DNA of 64,000 nucleotides from contig OX638295.1 in assembly GCA_951812345.1 (NCBI GenBank), forward strand, positions 2,350,965 through 2,414,964, given 5' to 3'. Below, in pieces: positions 27,392 through 37,015 of the stretch. The notes under the pieces were generated by a model that was not told the DNA's origin, did not search any database, and was given only the letters and a program-made list of their open reading frames with translations. This DNA comes from Rhodothermales bacterium. Lineage in GTDB: Bacteria > Bacteroidota > Rhodothermia > Rhodothermales > VXPQ01. The first letter of the stretch is position 1. Each line of letters opens with the position of its first letter. The translations under genes and the position numbers were made by a program.

Positions 27392-29290
27392 ATGAAATTC
27401 GCTACCACCTCCTTTTCTTTCCTTACCCTTCTCGCCCTGCTCGTTACCGGCGCCTGGACGGCTTCGGCGCAAAAAGCCGAATACATGTTGCGGGTAGATG
27501 TATCCGAGGATGTGATGGACCCGTATGCCGCCGGTCTCCACTCGGGCGCCCGTGACATAGTCGGCCCCGTGGACCTCGACGGCGACGGCAACATGGAAAT
27601 CGTCGTGAGCGACTATACAGGCGGCGGACGCGCCCATGTGATCGAAAACACAGGCGCGGACACCTGGGAATGGGTGTATTCGACGCCGTGGGTCGATTCG
27701 ACAGGAACAACCAATAACGTCCGGTCCATCGCCGCCGGCGACATGGACGGCGACGGCATGGGCGAGATTCTTTTCTTCGCCGGACAAGGCTACGGGGTAA
27801 CCAGCACCCTGAATCCCGGCCTCTATGCCTACGAATTCAACGGGACCGACTTCGGTACCGGCCCTGCAAGCGTCTACGAATTCGGCGATCACCTGCCAAA
27901 CCGCTGGCGTCAGGAACGCATTACGATTATGGACATCGACGGCGATGGCGCAAGCGAGGCCATGTGGGGCAATAATGGCAATAATGCCCATGATGAATGG
28001 TACATCGTTTCCGTCGACGGCGATATCGGAAGCGGCTTCGAGAGTTGGATCGAGGAAGTGCGCCTGAATTCCCGTGTCGTAGACCATGATCCAGTGAATC
28101 GCGGCGGCGGCAGCCCCTATTACATCGGCGCAGGCGATTTTGACGGCGATGGCATGATGGACCTTTCGCTGCACTCGTGGAACAGCTTCAACCTAACAAC
28201 CGGCCGGGTCACGGGCCCAGACACCTACGAATTCCCCGATTCTACCTCTGCAAACGCATTTTACCGTGCAACCACAACAGATGAGGTAGCCTTTTTCGGA
28301 GGCACCGTCGTGGACATTGACCAGGATGGAAACGACGAAGTGTTCTATACTATCTGCGGTAACACGTGTTCGTCGGCGTCGCGCCCGAACGGAGGCCAAG
28401 CGATCCTCGTCAACTACAACAGTGGAGAAAACACACTGGAGATTACGGAAGACAACGTTGTAGTGGACATCTTCGGCGGATTTTTCACTACGCTTGGTAT
28501 AGGGTCCGGCGATCTCGACGGCGACGGGCGCATGGACGTGTTCGGAACCGGCAGCACCTACAGCGCCGCGTCGCGCATGGCGAATAATGACCCGGTATTT
28601 ATCCGTTTCGCGGAATATCAGGGAGGCGATGTGGAGGACCCTGCCAGTTATACGCTGCACGAACTTCCGTATTTCGAGCCGTTCGACAAGGATGAGTTCA
28701 ATATGGTCGAACGCGATTCGAGCGGGGTAACCAGCACCTACTACGAGGACGGTCCCCAGGGAGGCGCTTTCGTTTCGAAATTCGCCTATCTCGGAGACGC
28801 GGACGGCGACGGGTTCAATGAACTGGCCGTGGCCTTCCAGGGCATCGACGACAGCACGTTCGTAATCAAGGAAACGTTCAATCCCGCCGATACCACATAC
28901 ACCCGGGAAACCCAAGAATCGAAGGCGAACGAAAACCGCATCTTCATGCGCGTGCTGGAGGGTTCGGGTATCACCGTAAGCATTAAAGACGAACGCATCG
29001 TACTCCCGTCGGACTACGAACTCTCAGCGAATTACCCCAATCCGTTCAATCCCACCACCACGTTCAGCTACACGCTGCCGCTCGACAAGGCGGTCAGCGT
29101 AAAGGTGTACGATATCACAGGGCGCCTTGTCCGGACCCTCGTAAACAACGTCCAACACACGGCCGGCACCCATGAAGTGTCCTGGAACGGCACGAATGAC
29201 TCCGGACATCCTGTCGCAAGCGGAACGTACATCTACACGCTCGAATGGGGGCAATTCATGCAAAGCAAGACGATGATCCTCCTCAAGTAA
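27392..29290 (+). CDS. FG-GAP/VCBS propeller protein with T9SS sorting domain
   Basis: 632 residues, signal peptide to about 26 (WTASAQ). Several FG-GAP loops with Asp-rich calcium motifs: PVDLDGDGNMEIVV, AAGDMDGDGMGEILF, IMDIDGDGASEAMW, GAGDFDGDGMMDLSL, DIDQDGNDEVFY, SGDLDGDGRMDVFG, LGDADGDGFNELAV, consistent with a 7-bladed propeller. The final 85 residues are a T9SS type A domain (ELSANYPNPFNPTTTFSY ... QSKTMILLK). Secreted, probably surface-attached and ligand-binding. It is likely the complete counterpart of the truncated gene at 14846. A terminator follows, so it is probably a single transcription unit. Confidence 0.88.
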   Translation: MKFATTSFSFLTLLALLVTGAWTASAQKAEYMLRVDVSEDVMDPYAAGLHSGARDIVGPVDLDGDGNMEIVVSDYTGGGRAHVIENTGADTWEWVYSTPWVDSTGTTNNVRSIAAGDMDGDGMGEILFFAGQGYGVTSTLNPGLYAYEFNGTDFGTGPASVYEFGDHLPNRWRQERITIMDIDGDGASEAMWGNNGNNAHDEWYIVSVDGDIGSGFESWIEEVRLNSRVVDHDPVNRGGGSPYYIGAGDFDGDGMMDLSLHSWNSFNLTTGRVTGPDTYEFPDSTSANAFYRATTTDEVAFFGGTVVDIDQDGNDEVFYTICGNTCSSASRPNGGQAILVNYNSGENTLEITEDNVVVDIFGGFFTTLGIGSGDLDGDGRMDVFGTGSTYSAASRMANNDPVFIRFAEYQGGDVEDPASYTLHELPYFEPFDKDEFNMVERDSSGVTSTYYEDGPQGGAFVSKFAYLGDADGDGFNELAVAFQGIDDSTFVIKETFNPADTTYTRETQESKANENRIFMRVLEGSGITVSIKDERIVLPSDYELSANYPNPFNPTTTFSYTLPLDKAVSVKVYDITGRLVRTLVNNVQHTAGTHEVSWNGTNDSGHPVASGTYIYTLEWGQFMQSKTMILLK

Positions 29291-29303
29291 CCCCTTCTGC
29301 GTT

Positions 29304-29333
29304 GGGGCCTGTCGGACATACCCGGCAGGCCCC
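29304..29333 (+). terminator. Intrinsic terminator
   Basis: GGGGCCTGTCGG at 29304-29315 pairs with 29322-29333 (one internal mismatch). It starts 14 bp after the FG-GAP gene stop and is followed by a pyrimidine-rich run with TTCTTTTC about 12 bases on. Confidence 0.55.
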
Positions 29334-29362
29334 TGCGCTCCCTTCTTTTCTACGCCGGAGAT

Positions 29363-32194
29363 ATGCGCAAGACGACCGGCTTTCCCCTTCTCTTTGCAGT
29401 AGTACTCCTCGCAGGACTCGGCGCGGCGCTCCCCGCATACGGACAGGGAAAGATTGCCGGACAGGTGACCGACGCCGGAAACGGCGAGCCGCTCATCGGC
29501 GTGAACGCGGTCATCGAGGGCACGACCCAGGGCGCCACCACGGACGCCAGCGGCCAGTACGTCATCCTGAATGTGCGCCCCGGCGAATATACGCTGGCCT
29601 TCACCTACATCGGATTTGCGCGGCAGGTGGTCCAGGAGGTGCAGATTTCCTCTGACTACACCACGCGTATCGACGTCGAGATGGCGGAAGAGACCATTGA
29701 GGGGGAGGAGATCATCGTCGTCGCCGACCGCCCCCTCATTCGCAAGGACCTGACGTCCTCGCGAAAAACGACCATCGCCGAGGAAATCGAACTGTTGCCC
29801 GTGGAGGGTTTCTTCGGCGTACTCGCCACCCAGGCGGGCGTCACGCAGGGACCCGGCGGAGCCTTCCACATCCGGGGAGGACGCTCCAACGAGATCGCCT
29901 ATCTCGTGGACGGCATGTCGGTGGGAAATCCCTTCAACACGAACGGCCTCGCCACCGAAGTGGCTGCCGACGCCATCCAGGAAATGACCGTGATCTCGGG
30001 CGCCTTCAACGCCGAGTACGGCAAGGCCATGTCGGGGATCGTGAATCTCGTCACGAAGGAAGGCGGCGATTCCTTCGAAGGATCCGTCAGCGTCTACGGC
30101 GGCGATACGTTCACGAACAACAAGACCGCCTACGGCACGCCCGATGGGCAGGACCTGAACGTATACGTGCTGGAAGGTTCGCTGAGCGGGCCGCTTTTTT
30201 CGGACAGGCTGCGCTTCTTCGTTTCCGGGCGCCGGGACGTGGACCGGGGCCATATCTACGGATGGCGGCGCTTCCTCCCCTCCGATTCGGCGAACTTCAA
30301 TGCGGACCTCGACCGGTTGGGAAAGATCCGGGAATATCTCCCCGACTACGACGGTCCGAACTGGTACTACGAAATGCACGGGCGCCCGTGGTGGGAATAC
30401 GCGGCGGATTCGACGCAGGCCCTGCCGAACGAAATCGTCGCCCTGAATCCGAGGGAAAGTTTCAACATCCTCGGAAAGATCACCTTCCGGCCCTTCCGGG
30501 GCGGCAAAATCGAATACAGCCACCTGCGCGACGGCGTACGGCGAACGCCCTTCGATTTCAGCTACCGGTATAATCCCGACGGCAACGCGCCCTACAGGGA
30601 TCACAGCTGGAATCATGCCCTGCACTGGACGCACACCCTCAGCGACCGGTCCTTCTACACGGCCCGGTTCTCGTACGCAAAAAACCGGTACCGGCAATAT
30701 CGCTACGAGGACCCGCAGGACAGCCGCTATGTCGTGGACCGCAACGGCATCGGTCAGGGAAACATGATCGGTTTTCCGGGGACCAACTTCCTGTTCGCCG
30801 GAAACGAAAAATCCCATATCTACGAGGACGCGGCGTCGCTGCGCGCGAAGCTCGACTTCACCCGGCAGTTCGGACTGGTGCACGAGGCCATGGCGGGCCT
30901 GGACGTGGAATTGCATACGCTCGATCGGGAGAACTTCGTGGTCCTGTACGACGGCAACCGCTACCGCAGGCCCACGGTAGTGGACATCGACAATCCTTCG
31001 CGGGACAAGTACGGCTGCACGGAATTCCTGAGTACCGAAGGAGCCTACGACGGCTACGACTGCGCGGAGCAGAACGCCACGCATCTTGCCGCCTACGTCC
31101 AGGACAAACTGGAATTCACCGATTTTATCGTCAATGCAGGGGTCCGCGCCGAGCATTTCATCCCTAACGGGCGATACATCCCCGACCTGCTCGATCCGCA
31201 GAACAAACCCGAAGACGCCAGCCCAAAAACGATGGTGCTGCCCCGCATCGGCGTATCGTTCCCTATTACGGCGCGCGGCATCATCCACTTTTCCTACGGG
31301 CACTTTGCGCAGATGCCGAGGCTGCGCAATATGTACATCAACCCGGAGTTCGAATTTCCGGTGGGCAGCGTACCCACGTTCGGAAATGCCAACCTGCGCC
31401 CGGAGCGAACGGTGCAGTATGAAATCGGTCTGCAACAGCAGCTCACCGAAACGCTGGCCTTCGACCTGACAGGCTATTTCAAGGATATCCGCGATTATCT
31501 GACGCGGCGTACGATCCGATACAGCACGATCCCGGGCGAGGACGTATACGGCATCTACACGAACCAGAATTACGTGAACGTGAAAGGCGTGACGTTTGCG
31601 CTTACGAAACGGCGCGCGCGCAACGGCCTGCTGTCGGCGAACCTCGACTATACCTACCAGATCGCCGAGGGAGACAACGACAACCCGAATGCGGCCTTCT
31701 TTAATTTTTTGTCCGGACGGGAAACGGAGTTGGAAATCATCCCGACGGACTTCGACCAGCGCCACATCATTTCGTCGATCGTGACCGTTTCGCGGCCCGC
31801 CAGTTGGGGGATTTCGTTCATCGGACGATTCGCCACGGGCTATCCGTATACGCCGCTGCTCATCGACCAGAATATCGACGATCTGCCGCGCAGCGGGCGC
31901 AAACCGACCCAATTGAAACTGGACGCCCGGATTTTCAAGACGTTTACCGTAGGAACCCTCGACCTGCGCGCCTTCGCCAAGATTTTCAATGTGCTGGACG
32001 TACGCAACGAGGTGTTCGTGTTCAACGATACGGGGCGCGCCTCCTATTCGCTGAGCGAGGAACTGAACCGGCACGCCACATGGCGCCCCGGCTACGGCCT
32101 GCCCGGCGTGCCCACCCTCGACGAGTGGGAAACCCGGCCCCAGTATTTCTCGGCCCCGCGCGAAATCCGCGTCGGCGTAACCGTCGCCTTCTGA
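29363..32194 (+). CDS. TonB-dependent receptor with carboxypeptidase-regulatory N-terminus
   Basis: 943 residues. Signal peptide (ending PAYGQ, ~28), CarboxypepD_reg domain ~30-115 (GQVTDAGNGEPLIGVNAVIE), plug ~125-235 (LATQAGVTQGPGGAFHIRGG, YLVDGMSVGNPF, SGAFNAEYGKAMSGIVNLVT), barrel to the end (REIRVGVTVAF, with terminal Phe). The first gene of a plus-strand trio: 40 bp to the 1152-residue surface protein, which is 1 bp from the PorV-like gene. The trio mirrors that at 25057-18690 on the other strand. Presumed high-affinity uptake of an unknown ligand. Confidence 0.93.
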   Translation: MRKTTGFPLLFAVVLLAGLGAALPAYGQGKIAGQVTDAGNGEPLIGVNAVIEGTTQGATTDASGQYVILNVRPGEYTLAFTYIGFARQVVQEVQISSDYTTRIDVEMAEETIEGEEIIVVADRPLIRKDLTSSRKTTIAEEIELLPVEGFFGVLATQAGVTQGPGGAFHIRGGRSNEIAYLVDGMSVGNPFNTNGLATEVAADAIQEMTVISGAFNAEYGKAMSGIVNLVTKEGGDSFEGSVSVYGGDTFTNNKTAYGTPDGQDLNVYVLEGSLSGPLFSDRLRFFVSGRRDVDRGHIYGWRRFLPSDSANFNADLDRLGKIREYLPDYDGPNWYYEMHGRPWWEYAADSTQALPNEIVALNPRESFNILGKITFRPFRGGKIEYSHLRDGVRRTPFDFSYRYNPDGNAPYRDHSWNHALHWTHTLSDRSFYTARFSYAKNRYRQYRYEDPQDSRYVVDRNGIGQGNMIGFPGTNFLFAGNEKSHIYEDAASLRAKLDFTRQFGLVHEAMAGLDVELHTLDRENFVVLYDGNRYRRPTVVDIDNPSRDKYGCTEFLSTEGAYDGYDCAEQNATHLAAYVQDKLEFTDFIVNAGVRAEHFIPNGRYIPDLLDPQNKPEDASPKTMVLPRIGVSFPITARGIIHFSYGHFAQMPRLRNMYINPEFEFPVGSVPTFGNANLRPERTVQYEIGLQQQLTETLAFDLTGYFKDIRDYLTRRTIRYSTIPGEDVYGIYTNQNYVNVKGVTFALTKRRARNGLLSANLDYTYQIAEGDNDNPNAAFFNFLSGRETELEIIPTDFDQRHIISSIVTVSRPASWGISFIGRFATGYPYTPLLIDQNIDDLPRSGRKPTQLKLDARIFKTFTVGTLDLRAFAKIFNVLDVRNEVFVFNDTGRASYSLSEELNRHATWRPGYGLPGVPTLDEWETRPQYFSAPREIRVGVTVAF

Positions 32195-32234
32195 TCCACG
32201 AACCGCACCCCTGCGCAAGCACACGCCACGCGAC

Positions 32235-35200
32235 ATGCCCTTTCGCACCCTCTTCCTTGGCTGCCTGACAGCCGGTTTTCTTCTGCTCCCCGCAGCGCAT
32301 AGCGCCCGGGCGCAGCAGGTAGAGAGCCGTTCGCGGGACTGGTCGTACCGGGAAGTCGGCCGTTGGCTGGAGCGCCAGTCGGTATCGGGAAGCCCGGCGG
32401 TAAACAACACATGCCCGGATTTCACGAACCGGCGCGACGCCATTATGAACGGCAACAAGATCACGACCCAGATCACCAACTTCGGGTCGATCTCCTCGCC
32501 GGGCAATACGATTACCGACATCGTATGGAACGGGCTGGGCTACGGGTACGAATTCGGGCCGTTCGTGGGCGCCGAGATCGTCGATCCGAACCGCGAAGAC
32601 CCGCAAAGCGTGCCGAAACGCGACGAGAACGGCCAGATCGTTCTGGATGCGGTGGGCGACACAGTGTATGTAATGCATATCGTGTCCGACGGCCTCGCAT
32701 CCAATGGAGGCGAAATCTCCCCGGACGGCAGGGAACGCTGGGGCTGGCAGCCTATTCCCTGCGCCCAACCGGTGGGCAGCTTCGCGGGCATCCAGGTGGT
32801 CAATGCCGAATCGAGACTGATCCCGACGAGCGACGACCGGGACAAGGACCTCGACGGCAAGCCGGACCCGTGGCCGGAAGACTGGTACAACGTAAACCTC
32901 GGCGAATACGTGTGGCCCGGAGCGCTGCAACAAGGGGCGTCCAATGCGGACAAGGAAGCCCTGTACTTCATGAACGACTACGGAAACAGGGAATACGCGT
33001 ACCTGCCGTTTCCCGGCGATTCGACCCGCAAGGGTCTCGGACTGGAGGTCGAAACACGGCTCTACCAATGGTCGAACCCGCTGGCGGAAGACGCTATTTT
33101 TCTCGTCTACAAAATCACGAACAAGAGTGAGAAGAATCTTGAGCGGGTCCGTTTCGGGATGTGGGGCGATCCGCATGTCGGCGGTCCGAGTGACTGGCAC
33201 GACGACCTTGCCAACTTCGATACGGACCTGAATATGGTCTTCGCCTGGGACGACGACGGACGATCCGACGTGGCCGGGCGGCCGCCGGGCTATTTCGGGT
33301 ACAAGTTCCTCGAAAGCCCCGGGCGAGGCCGCGAATGCATCGACGGCAGCGGCGCCGACGCCGCTACGTGCGAAGCGTCCGGGGGCACATTCTTTCCGGG
33401 CGACGGCGTGGACAACGACGGGGACGGCATGCTGGACGAATCCTGGACCGACGGGCTCGACAACGACGGAGACTGGGACCCGGAAACGGACGATGTGGGC
33501 CTTGACGGCGTACCCGGCACGGGAGATCAGGGGGAAGGAGACGGCATGCCTACCGGAGGCTCCCAGTTCGATATCACCAAACCGGGCGAGCCGAACTTCG
33601 AGTTCACGGACATTGACGAAAGCGACATGATCGGGCTGACGTCGTTTGCTTCGCCCCCGTTCGGCGGCAACAACATCTCCAACGATGCGCGCGTGTGGAA
33701 TTTCGTGGAACCGGGCCGCTTCGACGACATCCCCACCGAGCCGGGCGACTACGTATTCATCTACGGGGCCGGTGACTTCCCGCTACGCGCCGGCGAAACG
33801 AAGCGTTTCTCTATTGCGCTCCTCGTAGGCGAAAACCTCTCAGACCTGCGCCTGAACGCCCGCACGGTACAGCAGATTTACGATGTGGGCTACCGGTTCG
33901 CGAAGCCCCCCCGCAAACCGCTTGTACAGGTCGTACCGGGAGATAAAAAGGTGACGCTGTACTGGGGAACCCGCTCCGAGGACACCATCGACCCGCTCAC
34001 CCGAGAGGCGGATTTCGAGGGGTACGCGATCTACCGTTCGACCGATCACGAATTCGCCGACCAGCAGACCGTCACAGACGTAAACGGTACGAAGTTTCTT
34101 TTCCGCCCGCTCACGGACGAACGGGGCGTCGAAGCGAAATTCGACCTCGAAAACGGGATTACCGGCCCCTCCCCCATTCCGTTCGCCGATCGCGGCATCG
34201 CCTACGACCTCGGGGACGATACGGGTCTGTTTCATACCTACGTGGACTCGAACAACGTACGCAACGGACAAACGTATTACTACGCGGTTAGCGCCTACGA
34301 CCGGGGCTATGCAGGCAACGACGTACAGGGGTTCTCCGGCGGCATTCCCCCCACGGAAACGAGCAAGACCATCACGTACAACCCCACGACGGACGAATAT
34401 GTCTTCGATGTGAACGTCATGTCCGCCATACCCCGTCCCCCGGCGGCGGGGTATGTGGCGCCTTCTATCCAACTCGATCATACACAGGGCGTAGCTACCG
34501 GCAACCTGGAGATCGTGATCGTGGACGCACCGGCTATAGCGGACGGCAACCCGTACCGGATCGACTTCGACAAGGTGGGCGCCAGAACGGTCTACACGGT
34601 AACCAACGAGCTACCGCGCACGGTGACCGTGACCGGGCGGCCGGGACAGTTTTCCGGGCTGGGTCACAAGAATATCGTCGCGGATTCCTTCACGCTGCGC
34701 ACGGAAGACGGGCGCATGCTGGAGGCCGATTCGGAATATGTGCTGTATCCGGATGCAGGATCCGTCGAAATCCTGCCCGACGCGAATATAGAGGCCTTCC
34801 AGAGACTTGTCGCCTCGTTTTTGTACGCACCAGTCTACCAAAGCAGTCTCTTGAAAAACGAGGAAGGCAACCCCGTCTTCGAAGGTCTGCACGTGTTTGT
34901 ACAGAATCACGTCCTGGAGATCGACGCCGAACAGACGGGATGGACACAAGGCGACGCCACGTTGCCGTTCGAAGTGCGGGTGGCCTCCGCCGGACCGGGG
35001 CGGCGCGGACAACCCGGCGACTACGAGATACGGTTCGACGACGCCACGGTCATGCAGGCCTTCGTGACGAATCTGGACCTTCCCTTCGAGATCGTCAATC
35101 TGACCAAAGCGAACGAGTCGATCCGGGCATTCGTACCGGACGCCAACCGGAATGGAGTCTGGGACCTGAACGAAGCCATCATTTTCGTGGAAAACATTGA

Positions 35201-35693
35201 CGGACGCGACCTTGCCACCTGGCAGGTCCGCTTCCCGGTGAAGGCGGGAAGCGACGCCGAACCGCCCGGCGCCGGAGATGTGTTTTTCATCCGAACGAAC
35301 AAACCGTTCGCCGACGAGGATACGTATACGTTCCGCACGGCGGCCGCCGGATCGGACCCCGTCCTGGCGCAGGAAGCGTTAGACAATATCTACGTAGTGC
35401 CCAATCCCTACGTCGCCACGAACGAGATCGAACCCAGAAACCCGATTGCGAATACCGAACGGGGCGACCGCCGGCTGTATTTCGCCAACGTGCCGAAGGA
35501 ATGCACGATCCGCATCTACACCCTAGCCGGAGAACTGGTCGATACGATCGAACACAGCAGCGCCGTGGACGACGGCAAGGTCTTCTGGGACCTGCGGACC
35601 CTCGACAACATGAACATCGCCTACGGCCTCTACATCTTTCACGTGGATGCGCCGGAAGGATCGGCTATCGGAAAATTCGCCGTCATAAAGTGA
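32235..35693 (+). CDS. Very large exported protein with calcium-loop region and C-terminal sorting-type domain
   Basis: 1152 residues; signal peptide to about 30 (HSARAQ). A run of thrombospondin-3-like calcium loops (GDGVDNDGDGMLDES, GLDNDGDWDPETDD) lies at about 390-430. A fibronectin-like segment (KVTLYWGTRSEDT ... GYAIYRSTDHEF ... TYYYAVSAYDRGY) spans about 570-700. The end resembles the sorting domain of the 716-residue protein at 19758 (NIYVVPNPYVATNE ... IRIYTLAGELVDTIEHSS ... GLYIFHVDAPEG). No enzyme motif was recognised. Position between a receptor and a PorV-like barrel, with a 1-bp gap to the latter, implies joint function at the outer surface. Confidence 0.82.
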   Translation: MPFRTLFLGCLTAGFLLLPAAHSARAQQVESRSRDWSYREVGRWLERQSVSGSPAVNNTCPDFTNRRDAIMNGNKITTQITNFGSISSPGNTITDIVWNGLGYGYEFGPFVGAEIVDPNREDPQSVPKRDENGQIVLDAVGDTVYVMHIVSDGLASNGGEISPDGRERWGWQPIPCAQPVGSFAGIQVVNAESRLIPTSDDRDKDLDGKPDPWPEDWYNVNLGEYVWPGALQQGASNADKEALYFMNDYGNREYAYLPFPGDSTRKGLGLEVETRLYQWSNPLAEDAIFLVYKITNKSEKNLERVRFGMWGDPHVGGPSDWHDDLANFDTDLNMVFAWDDDGRSDVAGRPPGYFGYKFLESPGRGRECIDGSGADAATCEASGGTFFPGDGVDNDGDGMLDESWTDGLDNDGDWDPETDDVGLDGVPGTGDQGEGDGMPTGGSQFDITKPGEPNFEFTDIDESDMIGLTSFASPPFGGNNISNDARVWNFVEPGRFDDIPTEPGDYVFIYGAGDFPLRAGETKRFSIALLVGENLSDLRLNARTVQQIYDVGYRFAKPPRKPLVQVVPGDKKVTLYWGTRSEDTIDPLTREADFEGYAIYRSTDHEFADQQTVTDVNGTKFLFRPLTDERGVEAKFDLENGITGPSPIPFADRGIAYDLGDDTGLFHTYVDSNNVRNGQTYYYAVSAYDRGYAGNDVQGFSGGIPPTETSKTITYNPTTDEYVFDVNVMSAIPRPPAAGYVAPSIQLDHTQGVATGNLEIVIVDAPAIADGNPYRIDFDKVGARTVYTVTNELPRTVTVTGRPGQFSGLGHKNIVADSFTLRTEDGRMLEADSEYVLYPDAGSVEILPDANIEAFQRLVASFLYAPVYQSSLLKNEEGNPVFEGLHVFVQNHVLEIDAEQTGWTQGDATLPFEVRVASAGPGRRGQPGDYEIRFDDATVMQAFVTNLDLPFEIVNLTKANESIRAFVPDANRNGVWDLNEAIIFVENIDGRDLATWQVRFPVKAGSDAEPPGAGDVFFIRTNKPFADEDTYTFRTAAAGSDPVLAQEALDNIYVVPNPYVATNEIEPRNPIANTERGDRRLYFANVPKECTIRIYTLAGELVDTIEHSSAVDDGKVFWDLRTLDNMNIAYGLYIFHVDAPEGSAIGKFAVIK

Positions 35694-35694
35694 C

Positions 35695-36735
35695 ATGAGA
35701 TATCTCGTTGCGATAGCTGTCCTCCTGATGCTGCCCCTTGAAGTCCGGGGGCAGGAGAATGCGGCGGCGGCCCGGAACAAGACCGTTACGAAAACGGGCG
35801 CGACGGCAGCGCAATTCCTTAAACTCGGCGTGGGCGCCCGGCCCATTGCACTGGGAGGCGCGTTCGTCGCCCAGGCAAACGACCTGTCCGCCATGTACTG
35901 GAATCCGGCGGGCCTCGCTCTTCTGCCCGGCGCTTCCGTGCAGTTGGCGCACACCCGGTATCTTGCCGATATCGCCTACAACTTCGCTGCGTTCGGTACC
36001 TCGCTCGGCAATGCGGGCACGCTGGCCGCTTCGTTGATCTATCTCGACTCCGGGGATATGCTCGTGCGGACGATCGCGCAGCCGGAAGGCACCGGAGAAC
36101 GTTTCAAGGTGCAGAATTACGCCATCCAGGTGTCGTACGGGCGAGGGCTGACGGACCGCTTCTCCATCGGCGGAAGTTTCAAGTTCATTCAGGAACGCAT
36201 CTGGCACAGCACGGCGGCGTCCATTGCCCTCGATGTGGGTACGCTGTTCACGACGCCCTACGAGCGTCTGCGCCTCGGCGCCAGTTTCTCGAACTTCGGG
36301 CCGAAGATGCAAATGGGCGGGCGCGACATCGTGTTCAGCACGGACCCGACGCCAAACCAGGGCGGCGTGGTGGAGATCGTCAATTCCGAATACCTGCTGG
36401 ACCGGCATCCGCTGCCGCTCCTGTTTCGGATCGGCCTGTCCTGGGATGCCCTGGAGACCGCGAATCATACCTTCGTGCTTTCCACCGACGCAACCCACCC
36501 GAACGATAACTACGAATACCTGAACTTCGGCGCAGAGTACGACTTCCGGAATCTGATCGCGTTGCGGGCAGGCTACCGCAACCTGTTCGAGGCAAACAGC
36601 GAACAGGGGCTTACCATGGGAGGAGGTCTGAATCTTCGTATCGACAGGGCGCTCCGTGTCCGCATCGACTATGCCTGGGCGGATTTCGGGCGCCTCGAAC
36701 AGACGCACTGGTTCACGATCGATCTCGGATTTTGA
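35695..36735 (+). CDS. PorV/PorQ-family outer-membrane barrel protein
   Basis: 346 residues; signal peptide to about 18 (LEVRGQ). Diagnostic family motif FLKLGVGARPIALGGAFVAQ followed by AMYWNPAGLALLPG, then amphipathic strands and an aromatic C-terminus (FTIDLGF). It begins one base after the stop of the large surface protein, so the two are translationally linked. It is the counterpart of the PorV-like gene at 18690. Likely acts in T9SS-dependent export or anchoring of its neighbour; transport of small hydrophobic ligands is the alternative for this barrel superfamily. Confidence 0.88.
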   Translation: MRYLVAIAVLLMLPLEVRGQENAAAARNKTVTKTGATAAQFLKLGVGARPIALGGAFVAQANDLSAMYWNPAGLALLPGASVQLAHTRYLADIAYNFAAFGTSLGNAGTLAASLIYLDSGDMLVRTIAQPEGTGERFKVQNYAIQVSYGRGLTDRFSIGGSFKFIQERIWHSTAASIALDVGTLFTTPYERLRLGASFSNFGPKMQMGGRDIVFSTDPTPNQGGVVEIVNSEYLLDRHPLPLLFRIGLSWDALETANHTFVLSTDATHPNDNYEYLNFGAEYDFRNLIALRAGYRNLFEANSEQGLTMGGGLNLRIDRALRVRIDYAWADFGRLEQTHWFTIDLGF

Positions 36736-36776
36736 GAATGCTCTCAGGCCCCGCACTGCTTCGTCATTCCTTGCCA

Positions 36777-36820
36777 GCCCACCCCTCGCAGCCTCTGATC
36801 TTCGCGGACTTAATCAGAGT
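36777..36820 (+). repeat. Palindromic upstream element, copy 2 (44-bp version)
   Basis: CTCTGAT at 36793-36799 and ATCAGAG at 36813-36819 flank the 13-base loop CTTCGCGGACTTA. The whole 44 bp matches the complement of 41813-41856 at 40 positions, including the GC-rich lead-in GCCCACCCCTC. It is 195 bp before the amidase start and points toward it. Confidence 0.8.
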
Positions 36821-37015
36821 CCATGTCATGGTTCCATCGTTGAAATCAGCGAGAAACCCTTCGGATGCGGGGCATCGCGGGCGGGAAGCGCCCTTCGGGA
36901 GACTGCGCTTTCGCATAACCGCGCGCGGCGCATAAACACCCTCCCGGCATCATATATGGCTGTCCGGTGGAAACCCGTCCGCCATGCGGGTGCGTAAGCG
37001 TCCCATCCCCTGCGT

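Noticed and set aside
29024..32521. A 1165-codon minus-strand open frame
   Set aside because: It is exactly antisense to a clear TonB receptor with signal peptide, plug and barrel. The frame is open only because GC-rich coding DNA has few stops on the opposite strand; the product is Arg/Val/His-rich with no domain.
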